A stretch of 30,141 nucleotides of DNA from an uncultured Myxococcales bacterium (lineage in GTDB: Bacteria; Myxococcota; UBA727; VGSZ01): positions 1-30,141 of the forward strand of contig CAJBHN010000467.1 of the NCBI GenBank assembly GCA_903952805.1, written 5' to 3'. Below are positions 1-6,781 of the stretch, in pieces (the first letter of the stretch is position 1; every line of letters starts with the position of its first letter). Under the pieces are notes generated by a model. It saw only the letters and a list, made by a program, of their open reading frames with translations. It was not told the DNA's origin and made no database searches. A program made the position numbers and the translations under genes.

Positions 1-1093
1 AGGCGAAGGCGAGGGAGAAGGCGAGGGCGAAGGAGAAGGCGAAGGCGAGGGCGAGGGCGAAGGCGAAGGCGAGGGCGAGGGCGAGGGCGAAGGCGAGGGA
101 GAAGGCGAGGGAGAAACCGGCCTCGAATTTGACGTCCTCGTCGGCGACTCCGTTGTCCTGGATGGCTTCGTGGTCGTGGCTGATGTTGTCGCGATACCGC
201 GCTTTGGCGTGCTGAATGTGGAGTCCGATGGGTCCCTTCGCTACACGCCGGAGCAGTCCCTGCTGCTGGGGCAGACGCCGCAGAGTTCATTTGCTGCCGG
301 TGCGCCCGTCGTCGAGGAGTTTGGCAATGTGACGGTGCGGGTCTGGTCGTTCGCAAGTTGCCAACAGATTCACAGCGCCAATTTCCCCATCGAGGAAAGC
401 GGCACCCGGCTGCTGTACGCGCCAGTGCCAGCCCTGGCCAACGCGGTGCCCTCGCCAGCGCTGGCCAACCCTTTCGCGATGCACTGGTGCGAGGTCGACG
501 TCGGCGTCCGAGACGCCATCTGGACGCTCGTGCTCAAGGGCAGCGGCACCGACGCCCAGATGGGATTCCGGACCGACGAAATGTGGTTGCGAGGCATCCC
601 GCCAGCAGGTTCCCCCGAGCTCAGCACCGCCACCAACTTTGGCCTGTTTGCCGCCTGGTACGCGACGCCGGTCAACGAAGTGTTGCTGCGCTTTGCCGAT
701 GCCGGTGCTTCCACGCCAAACACAGCCGGCCTTCGTTTTGCGCTGCCAGATCCAGACACGATGGCCCGCGCCATCGGCGGCGGCGTGACGACCGAGGTCG
801 ATGCATCGACGGCGGCTGCCGCCGCCAACCTGGCTCTTGGCGAGGCCACCTATGTCCACACCGAATGCGTCCGCGCCGGCTTCAATCTGCGCCTCGACAC
901 CCGCCGGGTGCGTGTCGGCGTCATCGCCGTCGACCAGGACGACTGCAGCGGCAACGCCATCGCCGTCGGCTTCGGCATCGGCGGCGGCGCCGACGGCACA
1001 GGTGGAACCGATGGCACTTTCGCCGGCGGTCATCGCGAAGGCGGCGGCAATGGCAATGACGAGCCCCGGTTCACGTTTGTGCTGATCCGCTGA
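1..1093 (+). CDS. C-terminal part of an extracytoplasmic protein with a Gly-Glu linker (5' truncated by the window)
   Basis: The reading frame is open from base 2 to the TGA at 1091-1093, so the gene begins outside the window. The visible part starts with 19 Gly-Glu dipeptides, followed by roughly 325 residues of globular sequence. Just after the linker comes a stretch resembling the cadherin-like/bacterial Ig-like repeats of surface proteins (FGVLNVESDGSLRYTP). The rest, with scattered Cys (SCQQ, HWCEVD, TECVRAG, DDCSG) and a Gly-rich segment near the end, is not recognised. Such acidic linkers usually tether domains of exported or lipid-anchored proteins, so an envelope location is inferred; the signal peptide would lie outside the window. 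The first internal start (GTG at 170) is unlikely because the same frame continues upstream through the linker. No function can be assigned. Confidence 0.7.
   Translation, partial: GEGEGEGEGEGEGEGEGEGEGEGEGEGEGEGEGEGEGETGLEFDVLVGDSVVLDGFVVVADVVAIPRFGVLNVESDGSLRYTPEQSLLLGQTPQSSFAAGAPVVEEFGNVTVRVWSFASCQQIHSANFPIEESGTRLLYAPVPALANAVPSPALANPFAMHWCEVDVGVRDAIWTLVLKGSGTDAQMGFRTDEMWLRGIPPAGSPELSTATNFGLFAAWYATPVNEVLLRFADAGASTPNTAGLRFALPDPDTMARAIGGGVTTEVDASTAAAAANLALGEATYVHTECVRAGFNLRLDTRRVRVGVIAVDQDDCSGNAIAVGFGIGGGADGTGGTDGTFAGGHREGGGNGNDEPRFTFVLIR
2..115 (+). repeat. Gly-Glu hexanucleotide tandem repeat (19 units, continues off the window edge)
   Basis: Nineteen in-frame GGN-GAR units encode alternating Gly and Glu. 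Synonymous changes (GGC/GGA, GAA/GAG) break the array up at the DNA level. It starts at the window edge, so the true copy number is unknown. It forms an acidic flexible linker in the flanking protein. Confidence 0.9.
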
Positions 1094-1393
1094 CGGCACC
1101 GCATTGGCGACAACGACGTGGGCACGACACGAGCGGCTCGGGCTTAGCCGTACGGGAACACTGGTGAGGGCTTCAGCGGTACGACGCCGATAGGGGCGGT
1201 CAGTTGCAGGACTGGCACGGTGGCCTCAACGCCGCACGCAACGGTCACGACGACAAGCCGGTCGTCGACGGCATCGTCGGCAGCATCGTCGACGATGCCG
1301 TCTTGGGTATCGTCGAGGAGAGCACCACGGGCGGCACCGACGAGCGCTTCGTCAGCGGCCACCGCGAGCCTGCGGCGAGCACCTGCGAGAGGC
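1094..1393. other. 300-base gap between convergent genes, with a perfect palindrome
   Basis: This stretch lies between the 3' ends of a plus-strand and a minus-strand gene, where terminators would be expected, but no U-tract terminator is visible. It holds GTCGTCGAC-rich sequence including a perfect 16-bp palindrome (GCATCGTCGACGATGC, 1283-1298), nested in a 9-bp inverted repeat (GGCATCGTC/GACGATGCC). The only plausible coding capacity is the small minus-strand frame listed separately. Confidence 0.5.
1144..1362 (-). CDS. Doubtful small hypothetical protein (about 72 aa)
   Basis: A minus-strand frame ends in TAA just after PVFPYG and contains the acidic stretch DDTQDGIVDDAADDAVDDR followed by a Val-rich segment. 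The start is a guess (GTG at 1362); no convincing Shine-Dalgarno sequence precedes it, and the frame stays open upstream into the antisense of the oxidoreductase gene. The acidic stretch comes from a GTCGAC-rich repetitive patch that also makes the palindrome at 1283-1298. It could be a real short gene or chance open frame in GC-rich DNA. No family is recognised. Confidence 0.22.
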   Translation of the reverse strand: MAADEALVGAARGALLDDTQDGIVDDAADDAVDDRLVVVTVACGVEATVPVLQLTAPIGVVPLKPSPVFPYG

Positions 1394-2047
1394 TCAGCCG
1401 TACTCCTCGGACTTGAAGCGGTCCTCGGCGATGCCCAGGGCATGCACGATGGCCTCGACGCCTTCCATGAAGCGGGGCGTGGGCTCCACCCCCGTCTCCT
1501 TGGCCTCGGCGCGCTGGTACTTGGTGATGGCAGCGCCACAGGCAAACACCATCGTGCGGGCGGCGTCGGTGACAATGGTCTGCATGAACTCGACGCTCGG
1601 GCGACCCTTCTGATAGCCGGCGCCGCGGGCAGCGACGACGTCGTCGGCTTCGCGGGTCAGACAATGCACCAGGCGGAAGCGATCGGGATGCGCCGCCGCC
1701 AGGGCGTTGAGCTCGTCATGGAAGATGATGTCGTCGAAGGTCTTGTTCACGTAGACCATGACGTGCTGCACGGATGGATGCTTGCCCAACAGCAGCTCAT
1801 CCTTCAGCAGCGCGTAGTTCGGCACCACGCCCGATCCCGCCACGAGGTGCACCACGAGATCGGTGTGCTCCTGATGATCGTCCTCGAGCACATAGGGGCC
1901 CGTAAAGCCGGTGAAGTTCACCGTCCGCCCCTTGAGGTGTTCCGACGCCAGAAAAGGCGACAGCAGCGGCGGATATTTGTCCTCCTTGTGCCACCCCTCA
2001 TAATTGACGGTGATGGTGACGCACTTTACCGTCGGCGCCGACGACAT
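1394..2047 (-). CDS. FNR-like oxidoreductase, C-terminal NAD(P)H-binding fragment of a TAA-split gene
   Basis: This 217-residue frame begins MSSAPTVKCVTITVNYEG and carries the pyridine-nucleotide half of a ferredoxin-NADP-reductase-type flavoenzyme. Visible are the nucleotide-binding loop VAGSGVVPNYALLKDE, the CGAAITKYQR segment matching the family's CGPxxT/M-type motif, and the usual short C-terminal ending EEYG. The family moves electrons between NAD(P)H and an acceptor through bound FAD. The frame is identical to that of the upstream fragment (2051-2323). Only TCG and one TAA codon separate the ATG at 2047 from that fragment, giving R-A-stop-S-M-S-S-A-P where the family has R-x-Y-S. One ancestral gene is therefore nearly certain. 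Separate translation from the ATG by stop-start reinitiation is possible, as is a pseudogene or a base-call error. Confidence 0.75.
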   Translation of the reverse strand: MSSAPTVKCVTITVNYEGWHKEDKYPPLLSPFLASEHLKGRTVNFTGFTGPYVLEDDHQEHTDLVVHLVAGSGVVPNYALLKDELLLGKHPSVQHVMVYVNKTFDDIIFHDELNALAAAHPDRFRLVHCLTREADDVVAARGAGYQKGRPSVEFMQTIVTDAARTMVFACGAAITKYQRAEAKETGVEPTPRFMEGVEAIVHALGIAEDRFKSEEYG

Positions 2048-2050
2048 CGA

Positions 2051-2323
2051 TTATGCGCGGAAGGTCTCGCGCGTGCCCGTGATGAGTTCGAAGTAGGCGA
2101 TGACCCGCGAGAGTTCGGGAAACTGGTGCGGATCGATGGAGATGAACTGGCCCGCCTGGTACTCGGGCTGGTCGCCGGTATCGAAAGACAGGGTCACGGT
2201 GTCGTGGGTGTTGCGCACGACGTCGACGCACTTCGACACGATCTTCTTCAGGGGCTTCGGCTTGGGCTTCTTGGGCGCTTCGTCCACGGCAGGCTCCAGG
2301 GCGGCAGTCACATCAATCGTCAA
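2051..2323 (-). CDS. FNR-like oxidoreductase, N-terminal FAD-binding fragment ending at a premature TAA
   Basis: This is the FAD-binding beta-barrel half of the same enzyme. It shows a basic Lys-Pro run (KKPKPKPLKK), the strand NTHDTVTLSFDTG, and the flavin-domain segment YQAGQFISIDPHQFPEL with the conserved GQF. It ends TGTRETFRA-TAA, exactly where the Tyr of the FAD-stacking R-x-Y-S motif belongs; TAA differs by one base from TAC or TAT. No good ATG exists. TTG at 2323 or GTG at 2311 are the likeliest starts; upstream sequence in frame (TTG at 2461) translates to low-quality Arg-rich residues and overlaps a terminator. Without the other half the fragment should not bind NAD(P)H. Confidence 0.65.
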   Translation of the reverse strand: MTIDVTAALEPAVDEAPKKPKPKPLKKIVSKCVDVVRNTHDTVTLSFDTGDQPEYQAGQFISIDPHQFPELSRVIAYFELITGTRETFRA

Positions 2324-2400
2324 CGCTGTCTGACGTCGTCGACGCCAGCACGCAAGCCCCGACCCGGCAGGCGGGGCATGGAAGCCGGCAGTGACGCGGA

Positions 2401-2453
2401 CAAAAAAGAACCGGCGCCGACGTCGACACCACAGTGCCGCCGTCGCCGCCGTT
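2401..2453 (-). terminator. Likely intrinsic terminator of the ribosomal cluster
   Basis: Read on the minus strand, AACGGCGGCGAC (2453-2442) pairs with GTCGGCGCCGGTT (2421-2409): 11 base pairs with one G-G mismatch and one bulge, closed by a loop of about 20 nt. CTTTTTTG follows at once. It starts 23 nt past the rplQ stop codon, the expected end of the long operon, and would separate it from the oxidoreductase gene. Confidence 0.6.
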
Positions 2454-2475
2454 GCTTTCAAGCAAACAGGGCTGC

Positions 2476-2868
2476 TCAGTCGTCCGAGGACGCGGTGGCA
2501 TGGAGGGGGACCTCATTGCCGACGAGTTCGATGATCGAGATCGGCGCGTTGTCGCCCTTGCGGATACGCGACTTGATGATGCGCGTGTAGCCACCGGGAC
2601 GGGTCTTGAAGCGGGGACCGATGTCGCCAAAGAGCTTGGCGAGGACTTCCTGGTCGCGGATGTCAGCGAAGGCCTGACGACGAGCGTGGAGGTCACCGCG
2701 CTTGGCGAGCGTGATCAGCTGTTCCGCGAAGCGGCGCAGCTCCTTGGCCTTGGCGTCGGTGGTCTCGATGCGCTCGTGACGAAAGAGCGACGTGGCCATG
2801 TTGCGAAACAGCGCGGTGCGGTGCGCAGAGGTCCGACCGAGCTTTCGTCCAGAGTTCAGGTGACGCAT
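2476..2868 (-). CDS. rplQ: 50S ribosomal protein L17
   Basis: The 130-residue product starts with the family signature MRHLNSGRKLGRTSAHRTAL and contains LFRHERIETTDAKAKELR and the later GGYTRIIKSRIRKGD segment, so the L17 fold is full length (usual 115-130). L17 binds 23S rRNA of the large subunit near the exit tunnel. The ATG is preceded by GGAGAG at good spacing. It is last in the cluster, after rpoA as in most bacteria. The 74-nt gap to rpoA contains a tandem-hairpin/U7 element, so rplQ may be partly uncoupled from rpoA. A strong terminator candidate follows. Confidence 0.97.
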   Translation of the reverse strand: MRHLNSGRKLGRTSAHRTALFRNMATSLFRHERIETTDAKAKELRRFAEQLITLAKRGDLHARRQAFADIRDQEVLAKLFGDIGPRFKTRPGGYTRIIKSRIRKGDNAPISIIELVGNEVPLHATASSDD

Positions 2869-2885
2869 GTTCTCTCCAAAGAATC

Positions 2886-2930
2886 AAAAAAAGTGGGGGG
2901 CCCCACAGGCCGGCGGACAAACCGCCGACC
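2886..2930 (-). terminator. Tandem hairpins plus U7 tract between rpoA and rplQ (possible attenuator)
   Basis: On the minus-strand transcript GGUCGGCGG-UUUGU-CCGCCGGCC (9 pairs, one G-U) is followed after a few bases by GUGGGG/CCCCAC and immediately by seven U. It begins 12 nt after the rpoA stop and ends just upstream of the rplQ Shine-Dalgarno sequence. The shape is that of an intrinsic terminator, but its place inside the operon suggests partial termination. The second stem has an unusually tight loop. Confidence 0.5.
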
Positions 2931-2942
2931 CGGATGTGGAGC

Positions 2943-4025
<1,083 letters not shown>

Positions 4026-4131
4026 GGTGGTTCTTTCTTTCTTCGAGAGCCCCGGCGGAACACCCCGTCAAAACGACGACGAGCTCCATTCAGGACAGTC
4101 AACAAGCAATGAGCGGGTCAAGGGTGCGGGT

Positions 4132-4254
4132 GCTGCTCCGAGCCGCGTCCAGGCGTTGGCTGGCTAGAAGGCTGCGAGCACCGCGCGCAGCGTACTTCCT
4201 GTACGCGAGCACGGAGCGGAGCAGCCGACAACGCCAGCCGGCGTCTGGGCGCGG
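4132..4254 (-). promoter_or_regulatory. Large imperfect inverted repeat in the rpsK-rpoA gap
   Basis: Outer arms 4143-4164 and 4233-4254 pair at 18 of 22 positions on the minus-strand transcript. Inside them GGCTGC (4170-4175) pairs with GCAGCC (4221-4226), and an apical hairpin GCGTAC-TTCCT-GTACGC spans 4190-4206. The stretch GCTGCTCCG (4132-4140) can instead pair with CGGAGCAGC (4217-4225), giving a competing fold. It starts 5 nt after the rpsK stop, in the position normally occupied by rpsD. No U-tract follows, so it is not a plain intrinsic terminator. Confidence 0.6.
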
Positions 4255-4259
4255 AGAGG

Positions 4260-4643
4260 CTACACGCGGCGGCGCTTGGGGGGGCGGCAGCCGTTATGCG
4301 GCACCGGCGTGACGTCGCGGATCAGCGTGACCTTGAGACCGCTGTTCGCGAGGGCGCGCAGCGCGCTCTCACGGCCAGAGCCTGGACCCTTGACGCGCAC
4401 TTCGACGGCTTTCATGCCGTGGTCCATGGCCTTGCGGCAGGCGTCTTCGGCAGCCACCTGGGCGGCGAAAGGGGTCGACTTGCGCGAGCCCTTGAACTGG
4501 CGAGCGCCGCACGACGACCACGACACGGCGTTGCCCTGCTGGTCGGTGATGGTGATGACGGTGTTGTTGAAGGAAGCGAAGACGTGCGCGATGCCGATCG
4601 CGACGTTCTTCTTGACCTTCTTCTTACCCTTGGGAGGAGCCAT
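4260..4643 (-). CDS. rpsK: 30S ribosomal protein S11
   Basis: The 127-residue protein MAPPKGKKKVKKNVAIG... matches S11 throughout: AHVFASFNNTVITITDQQGN, SSCGARQFKGSRKSTPFAAQ, the VKGPGSGRESALRAL motif, and the C-terminal TPVPHNGCRPPKRRRV that ends almost all S11 proteins. S11 shapes the mRNA-binding platform of the small subunit with S7 and S18. The ATG at 4643 fits the family start; an upstream in-frame start would add 12 unrelated residues. AGGA lies upstream. It follows rpsM after a 136-nt gap holding two hairpins. rpsD does not follow. Confidence 0.97.
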   Translation of the reverse strand: MAPPKGKKKVKKNVAIGIAHVFASFNNTVITITDQQGNAVSWSSCGARQFKGSRKSTPFAAQVAAEDACRKAMDHGMKAVEVRVKGPGSGRESALRALANSGLKVTLIRDVTPVPHNGCRPPKRRRV

Positions 4644-4706
4644 TGTTCGATCCTGTTGTGCGCCCCGACGAGGAACCATCGAGGAGATGCATCATGAAGT
4701 TTGGTG

Positions 4707-4730
4707 CTTCTTCGGCTGGCGCCGAAGAAG
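4707..4730 (-). promoter_or_regulatory. Perfect hairpin, copy 1 of a twin element (rpsM-rpsK gap)
   Basis: CTTCTTCGGC-TGGC-GCCGAAGAAG is a perfect 10-bp stem with a 4-nt loop. The same two arms recur at 12122-12145 with a different loop. It lies between the rpsM stop and the rpsK ribosome-binding site and has no U-tract. Confidence 0.75.
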
Positions 4731-4746
4731 TGGTGGGAGGCCCCAG

Positions 4747-4778
4747 GCTTGGCCCGGGGCTGCCATTCAACGCCAAGC
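4747..4778 (-). promoter_or_regulatory. Stem-loop directly after the rpsM stop codon
   Basis: GCTTGGC (4747-4753) pairs with GCCAAGC (4772-4778), a perfect 7-bp stem one nucleotide beyond the rpsM stop codon. The loop is 18 nt and contains a CCGGGG run. Confidence 0.5.
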
Positions 4779-4779
4779 G

Positions 4780-5151
4780 CTATTTGGAAGCCTTGCGGGC
4801 CACCGACTTGCGCGGACCCTTGCGGGTGCGGGCGTTGGTATGGGTGCGCTGACCGTTGACGGGCAGACCACGGCGGTGACGCAGACCGCGGTAGCAGCCA
4901 AGGTCCATCAGACGCTTGATGTTGAGAGCCACATCGCGACGCAGGTCGCCTTCGACCTTGTAGCCCTGCTCGAGGACGTCGCGGATGCGAGCCATCTCGT
5001 CTTCGCCGATGTCGTCAGACCGCTTCTGGGGGTCCACGTTGGCCTTGGCCAGGATGGCCTGGGCATTCACGGAGCCAACTCCGTACACGTAGGTGAGCGC
5101 AACACCCATCTTCTTGTTGCGCGGCAAGTCGACACCAGCAATACGAGCCAC
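4780..5151 (-). CDS. rpsM: 30S ribosomal protein S13
   Basis: The 123-residue protein begins with the near-universal (M/V)ARIAGVDLPRNKK and continues with the helix-hairpin-helix-like YVYGVGSVNAQAIL, the RDVALNIKRLMDLGCYRGLRHRRGLPVNGQRTHTNARTRKG core, and a basic tail ending KASK. S13 sits in the 30S head and contacts P-site tRNA and the B1 bridges. A GTG start at 5151 is chosen because GGAGGCGAAA lies immediately upstream and it matches the family start; the longer in-frame option adds 11 unlikely residues. Its gap to rpmJ is unusually long (235 nt). Confidence 0.96.
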   Translation of the reverse strand: MARIAGVDLPRNKKMGVALTYVYGVGSVNAQAILAKANVDPQKRSDDIGEDEMARIRDVLEQGYKVEGDLRRDVALNIKRLMDLGCYRGLRHRRGLPVNGQRTHTNARTRKGPRKSVARKASK

Positions 5152-5244
5152 TTTCGCCTCCAAAACACACGCCGCCGACGGCACCCGTCAACGGTCGAAT
5201 CATGAACATGTGCATGGAGACTCGCTCGACGCGGTGCGCCTGCG

Positions 5245-5293
5245 GGTGGAGCGCGCTTCCGGTATAGGCCGGCGCTGCTCTTCGCGCTCCACC
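5245..5293 (-). promoter_or_regulatory. 11-bp perfect inverted repeat in the rpmJ-rpsM gap
   Basis: GGTGGAGCGCG (5245-5255) and CGCGCTCCACC (5283-5293) are perfectly complementary. The 27-nt loop holds a smaller CCGG/CCGG stem. No U-tract follows on either strand. Unlike most other gap hairpins here it lies about 90 nt from the preceding stop codon. Confidence 0.65.
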
Positions 5294-5386
5294 AATCCAC
5301 GTTCTGTGACGGGATCGATCTCCATGCGCGAGAAAAATGGTGACGACATGACGCCCGAAACAGGCGGCCTGGGTCACCGGTGGGCC

Positions 5387-5500
5387 TCAGCCCTGGCGCT
5401 GCTTGTGCCGCGGATCGGAACAGATCACGCGAACGACGCCTTTGCGACGCACAACCTTGCACTTGTCGCAGATGCCTTTGACCGACGCTCGAACCTTCAT
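5387..5500 (-). CDS. rpmJ: 50S ribosomal protein L36 (zinc-binding type)
   Basis: A 37-codon frame encodes MKVRASVKGICDKCKVVRRK followed by GVVRVICSDPRHKQRQG, a complete L36. The four zinc ligands are present (Cys11, Cys14, Cys27, His32), so this is the zinc-containing paralog type. L36 binds 23S rRNA near the base of the L7/L12 stalk. GGCGGAG/AGAGG precedes the ATG. It follows adk directly; infA, which commonly sits here, is absent, and the 105 nt between adk and rpmJ is too short to hold it. Confidence 0.95.
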   Translation of the reverse strand: MKVRASVKGICDKCKVVRRKGVVRVICSDPRHKQRQG

Positions 5501-5553
5501 ACCAGACTCCGCCTCTGCCTCACGGCAGTGCTTGTGATCCCTCGGGGACCTCG

Positions 5554-5585
5554 GGTCGCCTGCGACGTACCAGTCGCTCGCGACC
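5554..5585 (-). promoter_or_regulatory. Weak stem-loop in the adk-rpmJ gap
   Basis: GGTCGC (5554-5559) and GCGACC (5580-5585) form a 6-bp stem with a 20-nt loop about 20 nt after the adk stop. It is one of the weaker members of the gap-hairpin series. Confidence 0.3.
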
Positions 5586-5605
5586 TTGACAAGCCCCGAT
5601 TGTGT

Positions 5606-6751
5606 TCAACGTGCTTTCGCTGCCCGCTTCATCGAAGAAGAATCCGACGTCTTTGACGACGACGACGCCTTCTTCGTCGCCGTCTTGGCGACCTTCTTTT
5701 TAGCCTTGGTGGCGACCTTCTTCGAGCTCTTTTTCGTCGCCTTCTTGGTGACCTTCTTGGCGACCTTCTTGGCGACCTTCTTGGCGACCTTCGTGGCGAT
5801 CTTCTTCGTCGCCCTCTTCGTCGCCTTCGTGGCGACGTTCTTCGTCGCCCTCTTCGTCGCCCTCTTCGTCGCCTTCGTGGCGGTCTTCTTCGTCGCCTTC
5901 GTGGCGATCTTCTTCGTCGCCTTCGTGGCGATCTTCTTCGTCGCCTTCGTGACTGCCGGCTTGGAGGCAACTCGGGTCGCAGCAGCCGGTGCTGCCTTCA
6001 ACGATGCTGGCGAACGTCGGGGTATTTCAAGGCGATCATGGGCCGCCTCAATGGCTCCCTGGGGATCGGCTGGAGCACCGGCTGCCCACGCGCCTCGACG
6101 AGGTTGCCTGACGCCATCGAGCACCCGGCGGATCGCCGAAGTGACTGCATCAGGGCTCTGCGTGCCATCGACGACTTGGAGTCGCGGGCCGTACAAGGCC
6201 TTGAGTGGTGCTGTCTCGGCGTGAAACTTCAACAGGCGCTTCGTGACGGCTTCGAGCGTGTCATCGGGGCGGTGGGTCAGGCCCTGATGCCCGCAGTGCT
6301 CGCAGGTGTCCGCCTCTTTGGGTGGCATGGACTGGAGGTGGTAGATGGCACCGCAGGCACTGCAAGAACGCCGGTAGACGGCGCGATCGCGGACCACTTC
6401 GTCTGGGCAGTCTATGCCAACGACGACGTCAATGTTTTCGCCGCGGGCAGCGAGCATGGCGTTGAGGGCCTGCCCCTGGGGGATCGTGCGGGGAAATCCA
6501 TCGAGGAGGAATCCCTCCAAGCAGTCGTCCCTACGGGTCCGCTCGTCGATCATCGCAATCACGATGTCGTCGGAAACAAGGCCACCGCTCTTCATCACCG
6601 CCTCGACCTGCTGGCCGAGGGGCGTCTGCTGCTTGACGTGCTCACGGAGCATGTCACCGGTGGACAGCTGCGGTATGCCGTAGAGCTCCACCAGGCGTTT
6701 GGCCTGGGTGCCCTTTCCGGCGCCCGGAGGCCCGAAGAGGATGATGCGCAT
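5606..6751 (-). CDS. adk: Adenylate kinase with a C-terminal histone-H1-like Lys/Ala/Thr tail
   Basis: Residues 1-214 form a complete long-type adenylate kinase (ATP + AMP to 2 ADP). It has the P-loop GPPGAGKG (7-14), the AMP-site segment STGDMLREHV, the FLLDGFPRT motif (81-89), and a LID domain with a zinc-binding four-Cys set (Cys130, Cys133, Cys150, Cys153). A linker (215-250) leads to about 130 residues built of repeats such as KATKK, KRATK and KVAKK, ending with a Ser-rich patch and KRAAKAR. The whole is one uninterrupted 381-codon frame, against a usual length near 215. The tail resembles the C-terminal domains of bacterial histone-H1-like proteins, so nucleic-acid or other polyanion binding is inferred. 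AGAGG precedes the ATG, 30 nt after secY. The kinase is certain; the role of the tail is unknown. Confidence 0.95.
   Translation of the reverse strand: MRIILFGPPGAGKGTQAKRLVELYGIPQLSTGDMLREHVKQQTPLGQQVEAVMKSGGLVSDDIVIAMIDERTRRDDCLEGFLLDGFPRTIPQGQALNAMLAARGENIDVVVGIDCPDEVVRDRAVYRRSCSACGAIYHLQSMPPKEADTCEHCGHQGLTHRPDDTLEAVTKRLLKFHAETAPLKALYGPRLQVVDGTQSPDAVTSAIRRVLDGVRQPRRGAWAAGAPADPQGAIEAAHDRLEIPRRSPASLKAAPAAATRVASKPAVTKATKKIATKATKKIATKATKKTATKATKRATKRATKNVATKATKRATKKIATKVAKKVAKKVAKKVTKKATKKSSKKVATKAKKKVAKTATKKASSSSKTSDSSSMKRAAKAR
5690..5951 (-). repeat. Tandem codon repeats encoding the KATKK tail of adk
   Basis: On the plus strand the region is a run of TTCTTCGTCGCC and TTCTTGGCGACC motifs. 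The most regular part is a 24-bp unit with two perfect copies (5884-5907, 5908-5931) and a third of 20 bases (5932-5951). In the coding direction it yields Lys-Ala-Thr-Lys-Lys variants. Arrays like this can gain or lose copies by slippage without breaking the frame. Confidence 0.85.
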
Positions 6752-6781
6752 TGCGGCCTCTGTCAGTGGCTTGAGGTCACG

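Noticed and set aside
1394..2323. Frameshift as the cause of the split oxidoreductase
   Set aside because: Both fragments are in the same frame with no missing or extra bases; a single TAA codon explains the split.
5152..5386. A gene such as infA in the long rpmJ-rpsM gap
   Set aside because: No frame in either direction encodes an S1/OB-fold initiation factor or another recognisable protein here.
5690..5951. Possible CRISPR or intergenic satellite
   Set aside because: Units are contiguous, multiples of three, without spacers, and in frame with adk; they encode the KATKK tail.
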